A stretch of 64,000 nucleotides of DNA, taken from the NCBI GenBank assembly GCA_964036665.1, contig OZ038530.1, positions 16,080,001 to 16,144,000 on the forward strand, given 5' to 3'. This DNA comes from Gordius sp. MW1 (taxonomy: Eukaryota > Nematomorpha > Gordioida > Gordea > Gordiidae). Shown here one piece after another: positions 12,265-23,585 of this stretch. The position numbers were made by a program, and so were the translations under genes. Position 1 is the first letter of the stretch. Every line of letters starts with the position of its first letter. The notes under the pieces were generated by a model, which had not been told where the DNA came from, did not search any database, and saw nothing but the letters and a program-made list of their open reading frames with translations.

Positions 12265-12800
12265 ATTGGCACCGACTTCACCAATACTTACTATGTTTTG
12301 ATCCAAATGGGTTCCAAGTTCCCTGGCACATCAAACCATTATTTTTTAATCTGTAAAAGATTATGCACTAGACGCCCTTATTAGCAATCAGGAACAACAT
12401 TCAAGTTTTATCCTTAACCACCATAAACATGAACTCAGTCTAATTTGGCCTTATATATACCTATCTCGTTTACTATGTGACTAGAAAATTAACTATGACA
12501 TACTGATGACCTCCAATAAGAGCTAAAACGTTACATGTCTGTTTTTATTTTCGAGTCACATTTTAAAAGATAGGGATAATATAGTTAAATTAGTCTCTAA
12601 ATCCCCTGTAGTGACAGTTATTTAATTATTTGTAACACTTAAAAATACACCTTATGCAAATTACCTATTTTGAATAATGAATTTATTGTCTGTATATAAT
12701 TACTCGAGTTATTGAATAAAAGTCGTTTGTTTAGTTTTGGAATCTAAGTTTTGTGTTCTACCCTTGCCACATCATTACATCCCCTTCCTCAAATTGGCAC

Positions 12801-13965
12801 TAGAGGCCTGCACGGGTCACCCGAAACCCGAACGGGTTAGAGTTAAAAATTTTCGGGTCGGGTCGGGTTCGGGTTGAAAATTTTAGAATGCATTCGGGTC
12901 GGGTCGGGTTGGATTTATAGAGTCGGGTCAAAGGATATGAATCTTACATTACAAAATGAACGAAACGTATTTGTTAAATTAATGCTATTTTCTATAATTT
13001 TAGTTATACAATATCGAATTGTATGACTAAACTAATTATATTCATTCATTCATAGAATCAATTTCCTTTTCGATTTTTTAATTCGTTTAATTTGGAGGCA
13101 AGTTTAAATTTAAAGCTGAATCACGAAAGGTAAAATATTAACAAATGAGTATTTTTTAATTGTTTATAGTCTATTCTATACTCTATAGAGAAGATTATAA
13201 ATTTAACTACATTATTCAATTTAAAGTCGAATAACGAGAGGTAAAATATTAACAAATGATTATTTATTATTGTTTATAGTCTTTAGAGTAAATTAGAAAT
13301 TTAACTAAAAAAAGATATAACTACATAGTTATAAATCAACAAAAAAGTAAATCTATTATTCCTACATCCTACCCTACCAATATATATATCTATGACACTA
13401 ATTTTATTTAAGTGAATAAGAATGACCAAAATGAAAATATGCAACATAAGATAAAGAATATGCTTGAAAAAAATGTGTATACAGCTTCAAAAAGCTTTTG
13501 GAATGGTGGAAGATTAATTCATGTAAATATCCGACATTGTCCCTATTGGCTCGTAAATTTTTGGCCATACCAGCTTCTTCTACCAGTAGTGAGAGGTCCT
13601 TTTCCACTGCTGGAAGAATTATAGAAGAGAGAAGGTCTAATGCCCCGAAATTGTAGACGCCATAATATTTATACATAATTATAGTAAATCAATTTAATAA
13701 ATTTATTAATCAAATTTTGTATGATCATTTCTGTCGAATAAATTTTTCATCCTCAAATTTTTCTACTGGTTCGAGTCGTTGAAAATTTAAAAACGCTTTC
13801 GGGTCGGGTTTGGGTTAAAAATTTAAAAACGCTTTCAGGTCGGGTCGGGTTCGGGTTGAAATTTTAAAAACGCTTCGGGTCGGGTCGGGTTCGGGTTGAA
13901 AATTTAAAAACGCTTTCGGGTCGGGTCGGGTTCGGGTTGAAAAAAAGTGAATTTGCAGGCCTCTA
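12801..13965 (+). mobile_element. hAT-derived element, array copy 5
   Basis: Same element with the CGGGTTTGGG variant tract seen in copy 3. Confidence 0.93.
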
Positions 13966-14501
13966 ATTGGCACCGACTTCACCAATACTTACTATGTTTT
14001 GATCCAAATGGGTTCCAAGTTCCCTGGCACATCAAACCATTATTTTTTAATCTGTAAAAGATTATGCACTAAACGCCCTTATTAGCAATCAGGAACAACA
14101 TTCAAGTTTTATCCTTAACCACCATAAACATGAACTCAGTCTAATTTGGCCTTATATATACCTATCTCGTTTACTATGTGACTAGAAAATTAACTATGAC
14201 ATACTGATGACCTCCAATAAGAGCTAAAACGTTACATGTCTGTTTTTATTTTCGAGTCACATTTTAAAAGATAGGGATAATTTAGTTAAATTAGTCTCTA
14301 AATCCCCTGTAGTGACAGTTATTTAATTATTTGTAACACTTAAAAATACACCTTATGCAAATTACCTATTTTGAATAATGAATTTATTGTCTGTATATAA
14401 TTACTCGAGTTATTGAATAAAAGTCGTTTGTTTAGTTTTGGAATCTAAGTTTTGTGTTCTACCCTTGCCACATCATTACATCCCCTTCCTCAAATTGGCA
14501 C

Positions 14502-15660
14502 TAGAGGCCTGCACGGGTCACCCGAAACCCGAACGGGTTAGAGTTAAAAATTTTCGGGTCGGGTCGGGTTCGGGTTGAAAATTTTAGAATGCATTCGGGT
14601 CGGGTCGGGTTGGATTTATAGAGTCGGGTCAAAGGATATGAATCTTACATTACAAAATGAACGAAACGTATTTGTTAAATTAATGCTATTTTCTATAATT
14701 TTAGTTATACAATATCGAATTGTATGACTAAACTAATTATATTCATTCATTCATAGAATCAATTTCCTTTTCGATTTTTTAATTCGTTTAATTTGGAGGC
14801 AAATTTAAATTTAAAGCTGAATCACGAAAGGTAAAATATTAACAAATGAGTATTTTTTAATTGTTTATAGTCTATTCTATACTCTATAGAGAAGATTATA
14901 AATTTAACTACATTATTCAATTTAAAGTCGAATAACGAGAGGTAAAATATTAACAAATGATTATTTATTATTGTTTATAGTCTTTAGAGTAAATTAGAAG
15001 TTTAACTAAAAAAAGATATAACTACATAGTTATAAATCAACAAAAAAGTAAATCTATTATTCCTACATCCTACCCTACCAAAATATATATCTATGACACT
15101 AATTTTATTTAAGTGAATAAGAATGACCAAAATGAAAATATGCAACATAAGATAAAGAATATGCTTGAAAAAAATGTGTATACAGCTTCAAAAAGCTTTT
15201 GGAATGGTGGAAGATTAATTCATGTAAATATCCGACATTGTCCCTATTGGCTCGTAAATTTTTGGCCATACCAGCTTCTTCTACCAGTAGTGAGAGGTCC
15301 TTTTCCACTGCTGGAAGAATTATAGAAGAGAGAAGGTCTAATGCCCCGAAATTGTAGACGCCATAATATTTATACATAATTATAGTAAATCAATTTAATA
15401 AATTTATTAATCAAATTTTGTATGATCATTTCTGTCGAATAAATTTTTCATCCTCAAATTTTTCTACTGGTTCGAGTCGTTGAAAATTTAAAAACGCTTT
15501 CGGGTCGGGTTCGGGTTGAAAATTTAAAAACGCTTTCGGGTCGGGTCGGGTTCGGGTTGAAATTTTAAAAACGCTTCGGGTCGGGTCGGGTTCGGGTTAA
15601 AAATTAAAAACGCTTTCGGGTCGGGTTCGGGTTGAAAAAAAGTGAATTTGCAGGCCTCTA
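14502..15660 (+). mobile_element. hAT-derived element, array copy 6
   Basis: Last copy, with a shortened right CGGGTC tract (about 6 bp missing). The array ends about 335 bp further on. Confidence 0.93.
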
Positions 15661-16015
15661 ATTGGCACCGACTTCACCAATACTTACTATGTCTTGATCC
15701 AAATGGGTTCCAAGTTCCCTGGCACATCAAACCATTATTTTTTAATCTGTAAAAGATTATGCACTAAACGCCCTTATTAGCAATCAGGAACAACATTCAA
15801 GTTTTATCCTTAACCACCATAAACATGAACTCAGTCTAATTTGGCCTTATATATACCTATCTCGTTTACTATGTGACTAGAAAATTAACTATGACATACT
15901 GATGACCTCCAATAAGAGCAAAAACGTTACATGTCTGTTTTTATTTTCGAGTCACATTTTAAAAGATAGGGATAATTTAGTTAAATTAGTCTCTAATTTA
16001 AATTGTGTCCTAGAT

Positions 16016-16743
16016 CAGTGGTTCTTAACCTTTTTATACACGCGGCCCCCCAAATATTTTATAATTTGTTTGCGGCCCCCATTTTTTCATAATAATTTAT
16101 ATTTGTTATATTATCTATAATATATTGATTTTCTATTATTTTTTCATTTTATTATATAATAAACATAAAACACAACTTTATTATTTTATTATCTATTTAA
16201 AATTTAAATAGATAATGAAATAAACATAAAAACTTCATAATTAAACATAAAAACAATGTTTAAAATAAAAAATATATGCATTCGGAAATATATTTAATGC
16301 GATTTCTGCTGCTGAACATCTTCAGCCAATTTGTTAATTCTTGGTTCAATTGATTGTAATGCTATCCTCATGCAGGAATCTAGTCGCAATCGATTGCGTT
16401 TTTTAGTTTTTATATCCACCATAGTTGAGAAGCCTTTTTCACACAAATATGTACTAGCGAAAGGCAGCAAATTTTGAATTGCTGCTGAAAATAATAAAGT
16501 ATATTCTGCACGAATTTGTATCCAAAATTGCGGCAAACTTTTAGTTTTAAACAAAGATTTTAAATTACAATCACTTATTAATTCTAATAATGAATCTTAA
16601 GGCAACGAGTTCGAATCCCCTGGTGAGTATTTTTTCTAAAGCTTTTCTGAATATTTTTATTTTATTCTAAAAAAATTTTGCGGCCCCCGGCAAACTTCTC
16701 GCGACCCCCTAGGGGGTCGCGACCCCCAGGTTAAGAATCACTG
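16016..16743 (-). mobile_element. Deletion-derivative hAT (Charlie-like ends)
   Basis: Ends CAGTGGTTCTTAACCTTTTT and, read inward from the right, CAGTGATTCTTAACCTGGG, flanked by the perfect 8-bp duplication TCCTAGAT (16008-16015 and 16744-16751). GCGGCCCCC motifs sit just inside both ends. The 728-bp body keeps only the 3' end of a transposase gene. Confidence 0.95.
16294..16554 (-). pseudogene. hAT transposase C-terminal fragment (ZBED5/SCAND3-like)
   Basis: An 86-residue frame containing STYLCEKGFSTMVDIKTKKR, then NRLRLDSCMRIALQSIEPRI. This matches the 'YLCE.GFS....IKTK.RNRL...LR.AL..I.PRI' C-terminus of the hAT group that includes domesticated SCAND3/ZBED5 proteins. The catalytic core is missing, removed by an internal deletion at about 16555. 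The unit needs a transposase supplied from elsewhere to move. Confidence 0.9.
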
Positions 16744-16907
16744 TCCTAGATGGCATGTTAAGATTTATTCTTATTTGATTCACGGTTACCACCCGTCGTT
16801 AATCGGGCCCTCTTTACAAAAGCCCAGGAATCGTATTTAAAATCTTTATTTCAACAATACATCAAATTCAAAGGATATTAAAGACCCATCCTGTTTTACG
16901 ACCAAAC

Positions 16908-17333
16908 CATAGACTAGATAGACTGCTCATCAACGGACAAAATGTGTACCTTTTTTCCACCATTTTAATGTTAACATGGTAAAGTGGTGTTCATATAGAA
17001 ATTAGTAATTTTCGCACATTATATAAACTTAAAAAGGTAAATAAAAAATATTAGATTGGGTAGATATCAAAAGCAGCATTTTAAAATAAATAATATTTAA
17101 ACAATCATAAAAATTGCGATTAAAGTTTGTTTAATAATTTAGCGCCATCAATATTTTGTATAATATTAGTCTATATACGTTCGTTTTTTATAAACTAGTT
17201 AGGAAGTTAAATTGACTGTTATAGGGCAAAATCACATGGTTAAAATACACCAGTTGCTCTCTTCAAAATGGAGGTAAATTTGACACAATTAACCATATGC
17301 AACATATGGCATGAGCAGTCTATCTAGTCTATG
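16908..17333. mobile_element. CATAGACTA MITE (8-bp duplication)
   Basis: A 426-bp element with inverted ends CATAGACTAGATAGACTGC, flanked by GACCAAAC (16900-16907) and GACTAAAC (17334-17341), a 7/8 match. It is the same family as 26408-26868. The interior is non-coding. Confidence 0.9.
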
Positions 17334-17806
17334 GACTAAACACTCCACGGTCCCATTTATCAGATCATAAAAAAGAGTCGTGAAAGCTTAGGCATTCAAG
17401 CAGAGTCCATAATGGAAGAAGTGGGGCGTTTACCCTGCGCACGTATATAAAGGAAAATGAAGATAGTAGCTGGCTTTTGGATTTCGCTAAAATTCCTTAT
17501 ATATACGCCTTCCTCGATCGACTTTCTCAATTTTTAACTTAACATCTTCACACACTGATTTAAATAGTTGCTGTTTTATTTTAAAAGTGTAAACTATCAT
17601 AAACAAAGTAAATGTGTTCTTTAAAATACTTAAAAACTATAAGTAAAATAAACATATTTTATACATAGTATATATAATCTATACTTTCTAACATCAAAGC
17701 GTAAATATAAAAAAATTTAGAAGATATAAAATTGGATAGTGGATAAAAACGCAATTTTAATACTAATTATAAAACTGATTGCAAAGATGATATTTGTAAT
17801 TTGGAA
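17334..17806. other. 3' flank of paralogue 1
   Basis: No gene was recognised. AT-rich words near 17650-17720 (ATACTTTCTAACA and AAACGCAAT types) recur at about 55420-55500, the 3' flank of paralogue 2, showing that the duplication extends past the coding region. Confidence 0.5.
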
Positions 17807-20800
17807 TCATAAAATTAATATTCTGATGGCTCTAAGATATCCTAATGAAAGGGTAATCAAAGTGAATTCGTATCTTCTATCCCTGTCCGTAGATAAATTG
17901 TAATTAGAATCTAACAATATTTCATCTCTTCTAAATGTAGCTCGTCTCCCATCGTCACACAACATAACACCGCTGTGGGTAGCAAGTTTGTAATTGTACA
18001 ATTTCCCCTGCAATAACAATTATTTATAAAATGTTATACAAACATTCATTGATATAATAACACTTACAATTCTATAATACTGACTCAAATTGCTTTAGCA
18101 TGCAAAATAATTATGAAAAAATTAGCGTTTCAAAAACCAAACGATTTTAAACGAGTTGGCTCAATTAAATTTGACCACATTTCAAACTAAATATATACCC
18201 TACATAAAACGTTGTTTTAATCTTAAATTCATAAATATTTAAGATATCGTTATAACATTTAATTAATTAATTATCTTATTACTATTTGAATAAAGTAAAA
18301 GCGCAAAAATATCATAAAACGGCGTAACGAATTCATACATTACCCCCAAAAAGACTCCTGAATAGCTTTAAAACACTGAATTGCAATGCTTTTCTCCTAT
18401 TATCTTGCTATTTGTTTTAAGAAAACTTAAAACCAACCATTTAAATAAACATTGTAGGTTGTGAAATAATTCTTCGATAAGATAACCTACTCTGATGCGT
18501 GTTTCCTTCGATTTTTCAAAACTTTCCTTTGGCATGAGCATCAAGTCACAAACCGCAAATTGGGTAAAATTATCGTTAAATTTAACCCTGAATTCCACAA
18601 CATCGTCCGGGTAAAAGGTGGGCCAATTTACTAGAGACGATTTTTCGTAATCTAAAACATGCTCCGTACCATCTTCTCTGCCAAAAACAACGTTTCATTT
18701 TGTTGTGTAATTTAAAATTATGCATAGAGTATAAAATATCGTTAAACGCGCTTATAAAACTAACACTTTAAAAAGAAGTTCACTTAATCGCTTTAGTCAT
18801 TGAAAAAAGGTGTTAAAAAAAGCTCAGATGTATTATTGTAATTTTTATGATTGCATAATATTAATTAATCGTAGTTCATATCCCTAAAAACCTAGAATTA
18901 AATTCAATTTTTTTCAAATATATAAAAAATTATCGGTAAAAATTTTAAAAATCATTATTTCGGGCCGGACAGCTTTAGTGAGTCGGGAATTGCCGGCCGG
19001 GCAGAAAAGTTTAAACGAATCTGACCTTTGAAAGGTATGAAGTTTTAGGTAATCTACACTAAATAAAAAAAATAATTGCACGGTTCAAACAAAACTTAAA
19101 CTGTGTTTGTCGGTACTTATGGTTTGATGTTTATAATATTTATATGTAACATTAAACGTTATTTACGAAAAAGCGGTGGATTTTTTTTTATTAATTGGAT
19201 ATTATTTTTGCGAACATTAAACTGAGAACATAGAAAAATAGACGGAAAGAAAGTACAAGTTGCGCAAAAAGTAGAAAAATGCCATTATTTTTATTCGTAA
19301 GTTAGTTTTATGGGTCAATATGAGCCAAAAGTTTAATTCGCTGTGATTTTAAGATTATAAAAGGTTCAAGATTTAGATTTCACACTTATGAGCCCATATC
19401 CATATTTTAACATAACTTTAAATTTTACGACCACAAGCAAATTTATAGGTTATTTCTCATTGTATACCATTTTTATCTCCCTAACAATTTGGAACGATAT
19501 ATTTTTGTTGTAAAAACATCTGAAAATTTAAGCGTCCTAAAAATCGTTATAAAAACTTTAATTCGTACATAGAAAATTGCTTTTGACAAAATAAAATTTC
19601 ATTGTCTCAAAAAGTAGCCTCTTTTGTTAGGTTTTGCCCCATTAAATAAAATCATTGTCATTTTACAATCAACCATGTGACAGGCGAAAAATAATTTAAA
19701 ATGTTAAATATAAGCACATAGAATTATGAGAATAAAAAGGATGTTTAAATTGTGAGTTAATGAATTTAAAAAAGCATTATTTTTTAAACAATATTTATTA
19801 GCATAGCGATCATTAACATTTTAAACAAATAAATTTTTGCAAAATTAAATTCCATTACTGATTTTCCTAGTTCAAGTTAATTTTAGTAATTTAAATTCAA
19901 ATTGCACAAAAGTTGTACTAGCTATCTATATTGTTGTTAAGCCATCGAAAAAAAAAGATCTCTACACCCAGCAACCTTATTCTTTAAAAACTTTGAAATT
20001 ATCTGTCATGATGACCCAACGAAGCTTTTTTAGGCATACAATTTACTTGAATTCAGAAGCAATCTAAAAGCCAAAAAACGTAAAAACCAAATGTCGATAT
20101 GTTCAAATTTTTCTGAAAACCCAACCCGTTCAGATACTATAACCAAATTTCCAATGTCCGCCCAGCCATGCCCAAAACATTAGAGCTTCCTAAACTGCCA
20201 ACGCGAAATAATATTTTTCCACTTTTTTAGGGTAAGAACTACAATTAACAAATATTAAAACAAATAGAAATGTGACAAAATAATACACTACAAAATTTCA
20301 TTTAGCCCGAATTTCCCAAATCTAGTATTAATTTGCAATTTTGTCGTTACGTAATATAATAATATTTTTGGTAAATCACAAAATTAATTATACTCGATAG
20401 TTATTTTGCCTTTGATAGAGCGCGTCCCCTGATCCGAAAAATATCTGGCTTCGTGAGGGATGAGGACAGTGCCTTTAAATAATTTCGATTCTATGTTAGC
20501 CACTGCACCGTACTTATAGGTTAATCCCAGTAAATTTCTGGGATTAGTCTGAGTAAATTACAACAAATAATGTTCACATTTATAATTTAATAATCTTAAT
20601 CTTTTAACGATAGGTAAGAAACAACCGGAAAAAATTGATGAAAAGAACTACTAAAAATTTAAATTTACCAACACTAATTAAAATATTTCTTGGCTTCCCT
20701 ACCTAATTATTTAAAATGTAATGGCGCTTTCTTTGCAAATTGTAATGTTTTCGACGGCGTATATAAATTTTTAGTTGTAGGGTGTGCATTTATTGAAAAT

Positions 20801-22034
20801 GCAGACGGCAGTGATTGATGGGCTATTGTTTCAAAATGACCCCAAAGTTCAAGGCAATATTTACGCATTATATTATAAATTTTTAGATTTTCAAACGGTA
20901 GAAATATCATCTCTAAAACGCGTTGAAATAAGTGTTTTTTGATTTTTGTAAAAGTTGGAAAAATTTGGTTTAAGTGGTTAGATAGTAGCAAAACAAAAGC
21001 AAAAAATTGATTGCAAAAGAATGATTTAAAATTATCAATAAAAGATTGTACATAAGTTTAAGAGCTTTAAATCAAGAAAAGTTAGAATCAAGTTAAAGAA
21101 TTCTATTTTAAAGTGTGGTAAATATCAAAAGTAGAGATTAAAATTGTTAAAGAATTTTATTTAGAAGTAATTTTGAGCAAGTTTAAATGTTAATCTAAAA
21201 ATTATTTAAGATATATAATTACATTCATTTCAATTAAGATATTTAATTATTAGTCAAATAGGCAAAAAAATTAAAGAAAACAATGACCTGATTAAAATAT
21301 AGACTTACATATGGATCTGCACCAGATTTAACCTTAATGGACTCAATTAACCTTGGTAAAGGAAAGTTCGTACTTAGAGTTGGCTCCTGAATAATTTGAG
21401 ATGGCACTAAACAAGTTACATATATAAAATGTAAATATTACTAGGGCAGGAAGTGCTCAAATTCTTCAATCTAATGTAAATTGCATTAGCATTTAAACCA
21501 GGAATTATAGCCATAAATAATTTAGTAGGATTACTAGATTTGGCACTAGCTTTTATATAAGTTTCAATGTCTTTCATGGAAGTAATATAATCATTAATAA
21601 ATTTGCTAAAAACCAAATTATATATAGAAGTAAACATTACATTTCTGGCTCTTCTACCAAAAAAGAACAAGTTTTTCGTGCGGTGTCTTGCAAATCTCTT
21701 AGAAACTTTAGCCCTTTGTCTCTAAAGTCATTTCTTAAATATAAAACCCATTTTTCTAATTTCATTTCAAAAACTTTGACACGTTTTAAGTCTCTCTCTA
21801 AATCTCTTAACATATCCTCTGTATTCAACTAAAAAAATTTGTATCAAATAATGAATATGATACTTTAGGTAAACGAACAGTGGCATCAGATTTAACTGAT
21901 AAGGTGTCCTGACGCAATTCAAAGTCTTCTGACTCTTCTTCTGAATTAAACATATCCAATTTATCATATATTGATTTAATATGTAAATTATCTCCAGGCC
22001 TCTCATCTTCAGAATCTGTAGCCGATAAAGACAT
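17807..22034 (-). CDS. Cold-shock/OB-fold-repeat protein (CSDE1/UNR-like), paralogue 1
   Basis: Six exons are inferred by comparison with the copy at 55533-60954: 22034-21864, 21828-21641, 21605-21309, 20548-20394, 18677-18491 and 18007-17807. The N-terminus (MSLSATDSEDERPGD) is acidic and serine-rich, and exon 2 is charged and probably helical. Exons 4-6 hold two OB-like units. The first runs from FKGTVLIPHEARYFSDQ through VLDYEKSSLVNW to DDVVEFRVKF. The second runs from GKLYNYKLATHSGVMLCDDG through FRRDEIL to YEFTLI. The 'GxV...DDG...F...E.L...VEF.V' pattern resembles the alternating canonical and non-canonical cold-shock domains of CSDE1, an RNA-binding translation regulator. The aromatic RNP motifs are absent, so RNA binding is uncertain. 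Exon 3 is 4 nt shorter than its paralogue and reads out of frame after SCPSNIYILY, suggesting a pseudogene or a mis-modelled exon. Confidence 0.65.
20707..20991 (-). CDS. Unassigned 94-aa ORF in an intron of paralogue 1
   Basis: The ORF lies between exons 3 and 4 of paralogue 1. Its composition is protein-like (for example YNIMRKYCLELWGHFETIAH), but no family is recognised, no clear acceptor precedes it, and no counterpart is seen in the same intron of paralogue 2. It could be a copy-specific exon, part of an inserted element, or chance. Confidence 0.2.
   Translation of the reverse strand: MLLSNHLNQIFPTFTKIKKHLFQRVLEMIFLPFENLKIYNIMRKYCLELWGHFETIAHQSLPSAFSINAHPTTKNLYTPSKTLQFAKKAPLHFK
21606..21640 (-). 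other. 35-bp intron 2 of paralogue 1
   Basis: GTAATG...TTTTTAG, exactly 35 bp. It splits codon AT|C and restores EEPEIKFINDYITS across the junction. The equivalent intron of paralogue 2 (60522-60556) is also 35 bp. Confidence 0.85.
21829..21863 (-). other. 35-bp intron 1 of paralogue 1
   Basis: GTATCA...TTTTTAG, exactly 35 bp and phase 0. It joins RLPK to LNTEDMLRDL. Read through, it gives a stop. In paralogue 2 both splice dinucleotides of this intron are changed. Confidence 0.75.
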
Positions 22035-23121
22035 AATTTAAAAAAGTATATATTACAATTTATCTTAAATGGGTACAAAGAGGGTCGATCCAACTCATCA
22101 ATATTTGTCGATCTCATCAAGGTGACCGACCTCTTTAAAGTTATTAGTAGAAATATTAAGGCAACCTGAAGGAATACGTGGGACTAGTGTTGATGTTAGG
22201 TTAAGGGTCATAAAAATAAATATTCCATGAGCCTTGTTAGCAACGCGATAGAGATAATTTTATAATATAGATTAAATAGATCTTCTCACTTATAATAAAT
22301 GATGCATTTAAATATAATAAAAATAGTAGTTATTGTTGAACTTTATCTTATTGCTTTGGCATGCATTGTTTGCTCACTTGGATTTAGAGGCGTTCATATT
22401 TATCCATCATTGCTTAGAGTGGTGTATGCAGGATTGCCTAAAGGACATGGGCGTAGCCAGGTAGAAATAACCAAGTTCTGTTCAATCTCAGCCTTATTAA
22501 AAAACCCGTAAAGATCCACTTATTTAAAAAGTTCTAAAAATATATGATATGGAAAACTTAATACTTATTCAATCCTTAATGTAAAAACACAATAATTAGG
22601 AAATTTGCTGGATATATAAAAAACACGATTTCTCAATCAAAGATAAAAACATTATTTTAGTAAATTTGCTGGCCGGAGCCAGGCCTACTTATAGCTAATC
22701 CTGGCCCATGGCCGTTAGTTACCTTAAAGCCCGTCCAAGCCTGGCCCGCGATTTTTAAATAAAAAGCCTTAGGTCATCCGCACGGAATTTTATAGTATTA
22801 GTTTTGCCGGTGCAAACTACATTTGCTTAAATAAAATTGGCTATGTCATGATATCAAAAAATTGACTGCAAAAATTAATTTACTTTAACCATGAGAAATC
22901 TTAATTTTTAGTAAAAAAAATTTCACCAAGCTCTCTGTAAAATTAGCTTAAATTTATTAAATGAGGATTTTATAAGCGCAAAGCGCAAAAATGGAGCGAA
23001 TGAAACGTGCAAAATTTTTGCAAAATTATCATTTACTTTGGGTTAATTAATTTGTACTTTATTATAATGCCCTTCTCTCGCAAATTCCAAAAACAAGGAA
23101 TCTAAAGTAAGTCTTAATAAG
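22035..23121. other. 5' flank of paralogue 1
   Basis: No gene was recognised. At about 22448 lies a lone CATGGGCGTAGCCAGG, one end of the small hAT MITE family, with no partner found. At 22676-22760 is a decayed GC-rich GGCCAGGCC-type repeat patch like that at 1290-1450. Confidence 0.45.
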
Positions 23122-23585
23122 TAGTGATGCGGAAAAACCGAGAAAAATCTCGGTAACCGAGACGAGACGAGAGTTTGAAAAATGGAGTCGAGATCGAGAC
23201 GAGAATTTTAATGTCGAGACAAGATTTTTTCGGCTCTCGACTTTTTATTGATCGTTAGATTTTAGTAAAAGATTGTGTCTTTTGATTTGCATGATTTACA
23301 TTTAAGATATTAAGTGTAAATCAATATATAATGGAATATATTTGATAAAAACATTCCGAAGTGTTGTAAATATTTTTTATTTTGCAAACAATTTTAAATT
23401 TGGCAATGATTACCTAAGTATGGTTGACTTTTAGGGTATGTGATAAATAGTATAAAATATTTATCACACATATCCATAGCATTATTAAATATTACAAAAG
23501 TTTAAGCGTAGAATGAGTTCTAATAGAAGAGTAAATATTACTAAAGCATATTTGAATTTCGCAGTTACTCATCCTGCATGATGCG

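Larger units (their letters stand above)
5798..15995. repeat. Six-copy 1,701-bp tandem array (satellite-like)
   Basis: Six head-to-tail, near-identical units start at about 5801, 7501, 9202, 10903, 12604 and 14305. Each begins CCCTGTAGTGACAG and ends near TTAGTCTCTAAATC. About 1,164 bp of each unit is one hAT-derived element. The remaining ~530 bp is flank shared by all copies, including an LTR-like stretch (TGTAGTGACAG, an AATAAA signal, then TTGGCACCGACTTC). Variant sites show that copy 2 resembles copy 4 and copy 3 resembles copy 5, so part of the array grew as a two-unit block. Copy 6 is about 6 bp shorter within its last CGGGTC tract. Confidence 0.97.

Noticed and set aside
16598..16630. 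tRNA T-arm/B-box-like GAGTTCGAATCCCCTGG
   Set aside because: No pairing T-stem, no A-box upstream and no cloverleaf, so it is not a tRNA gene.
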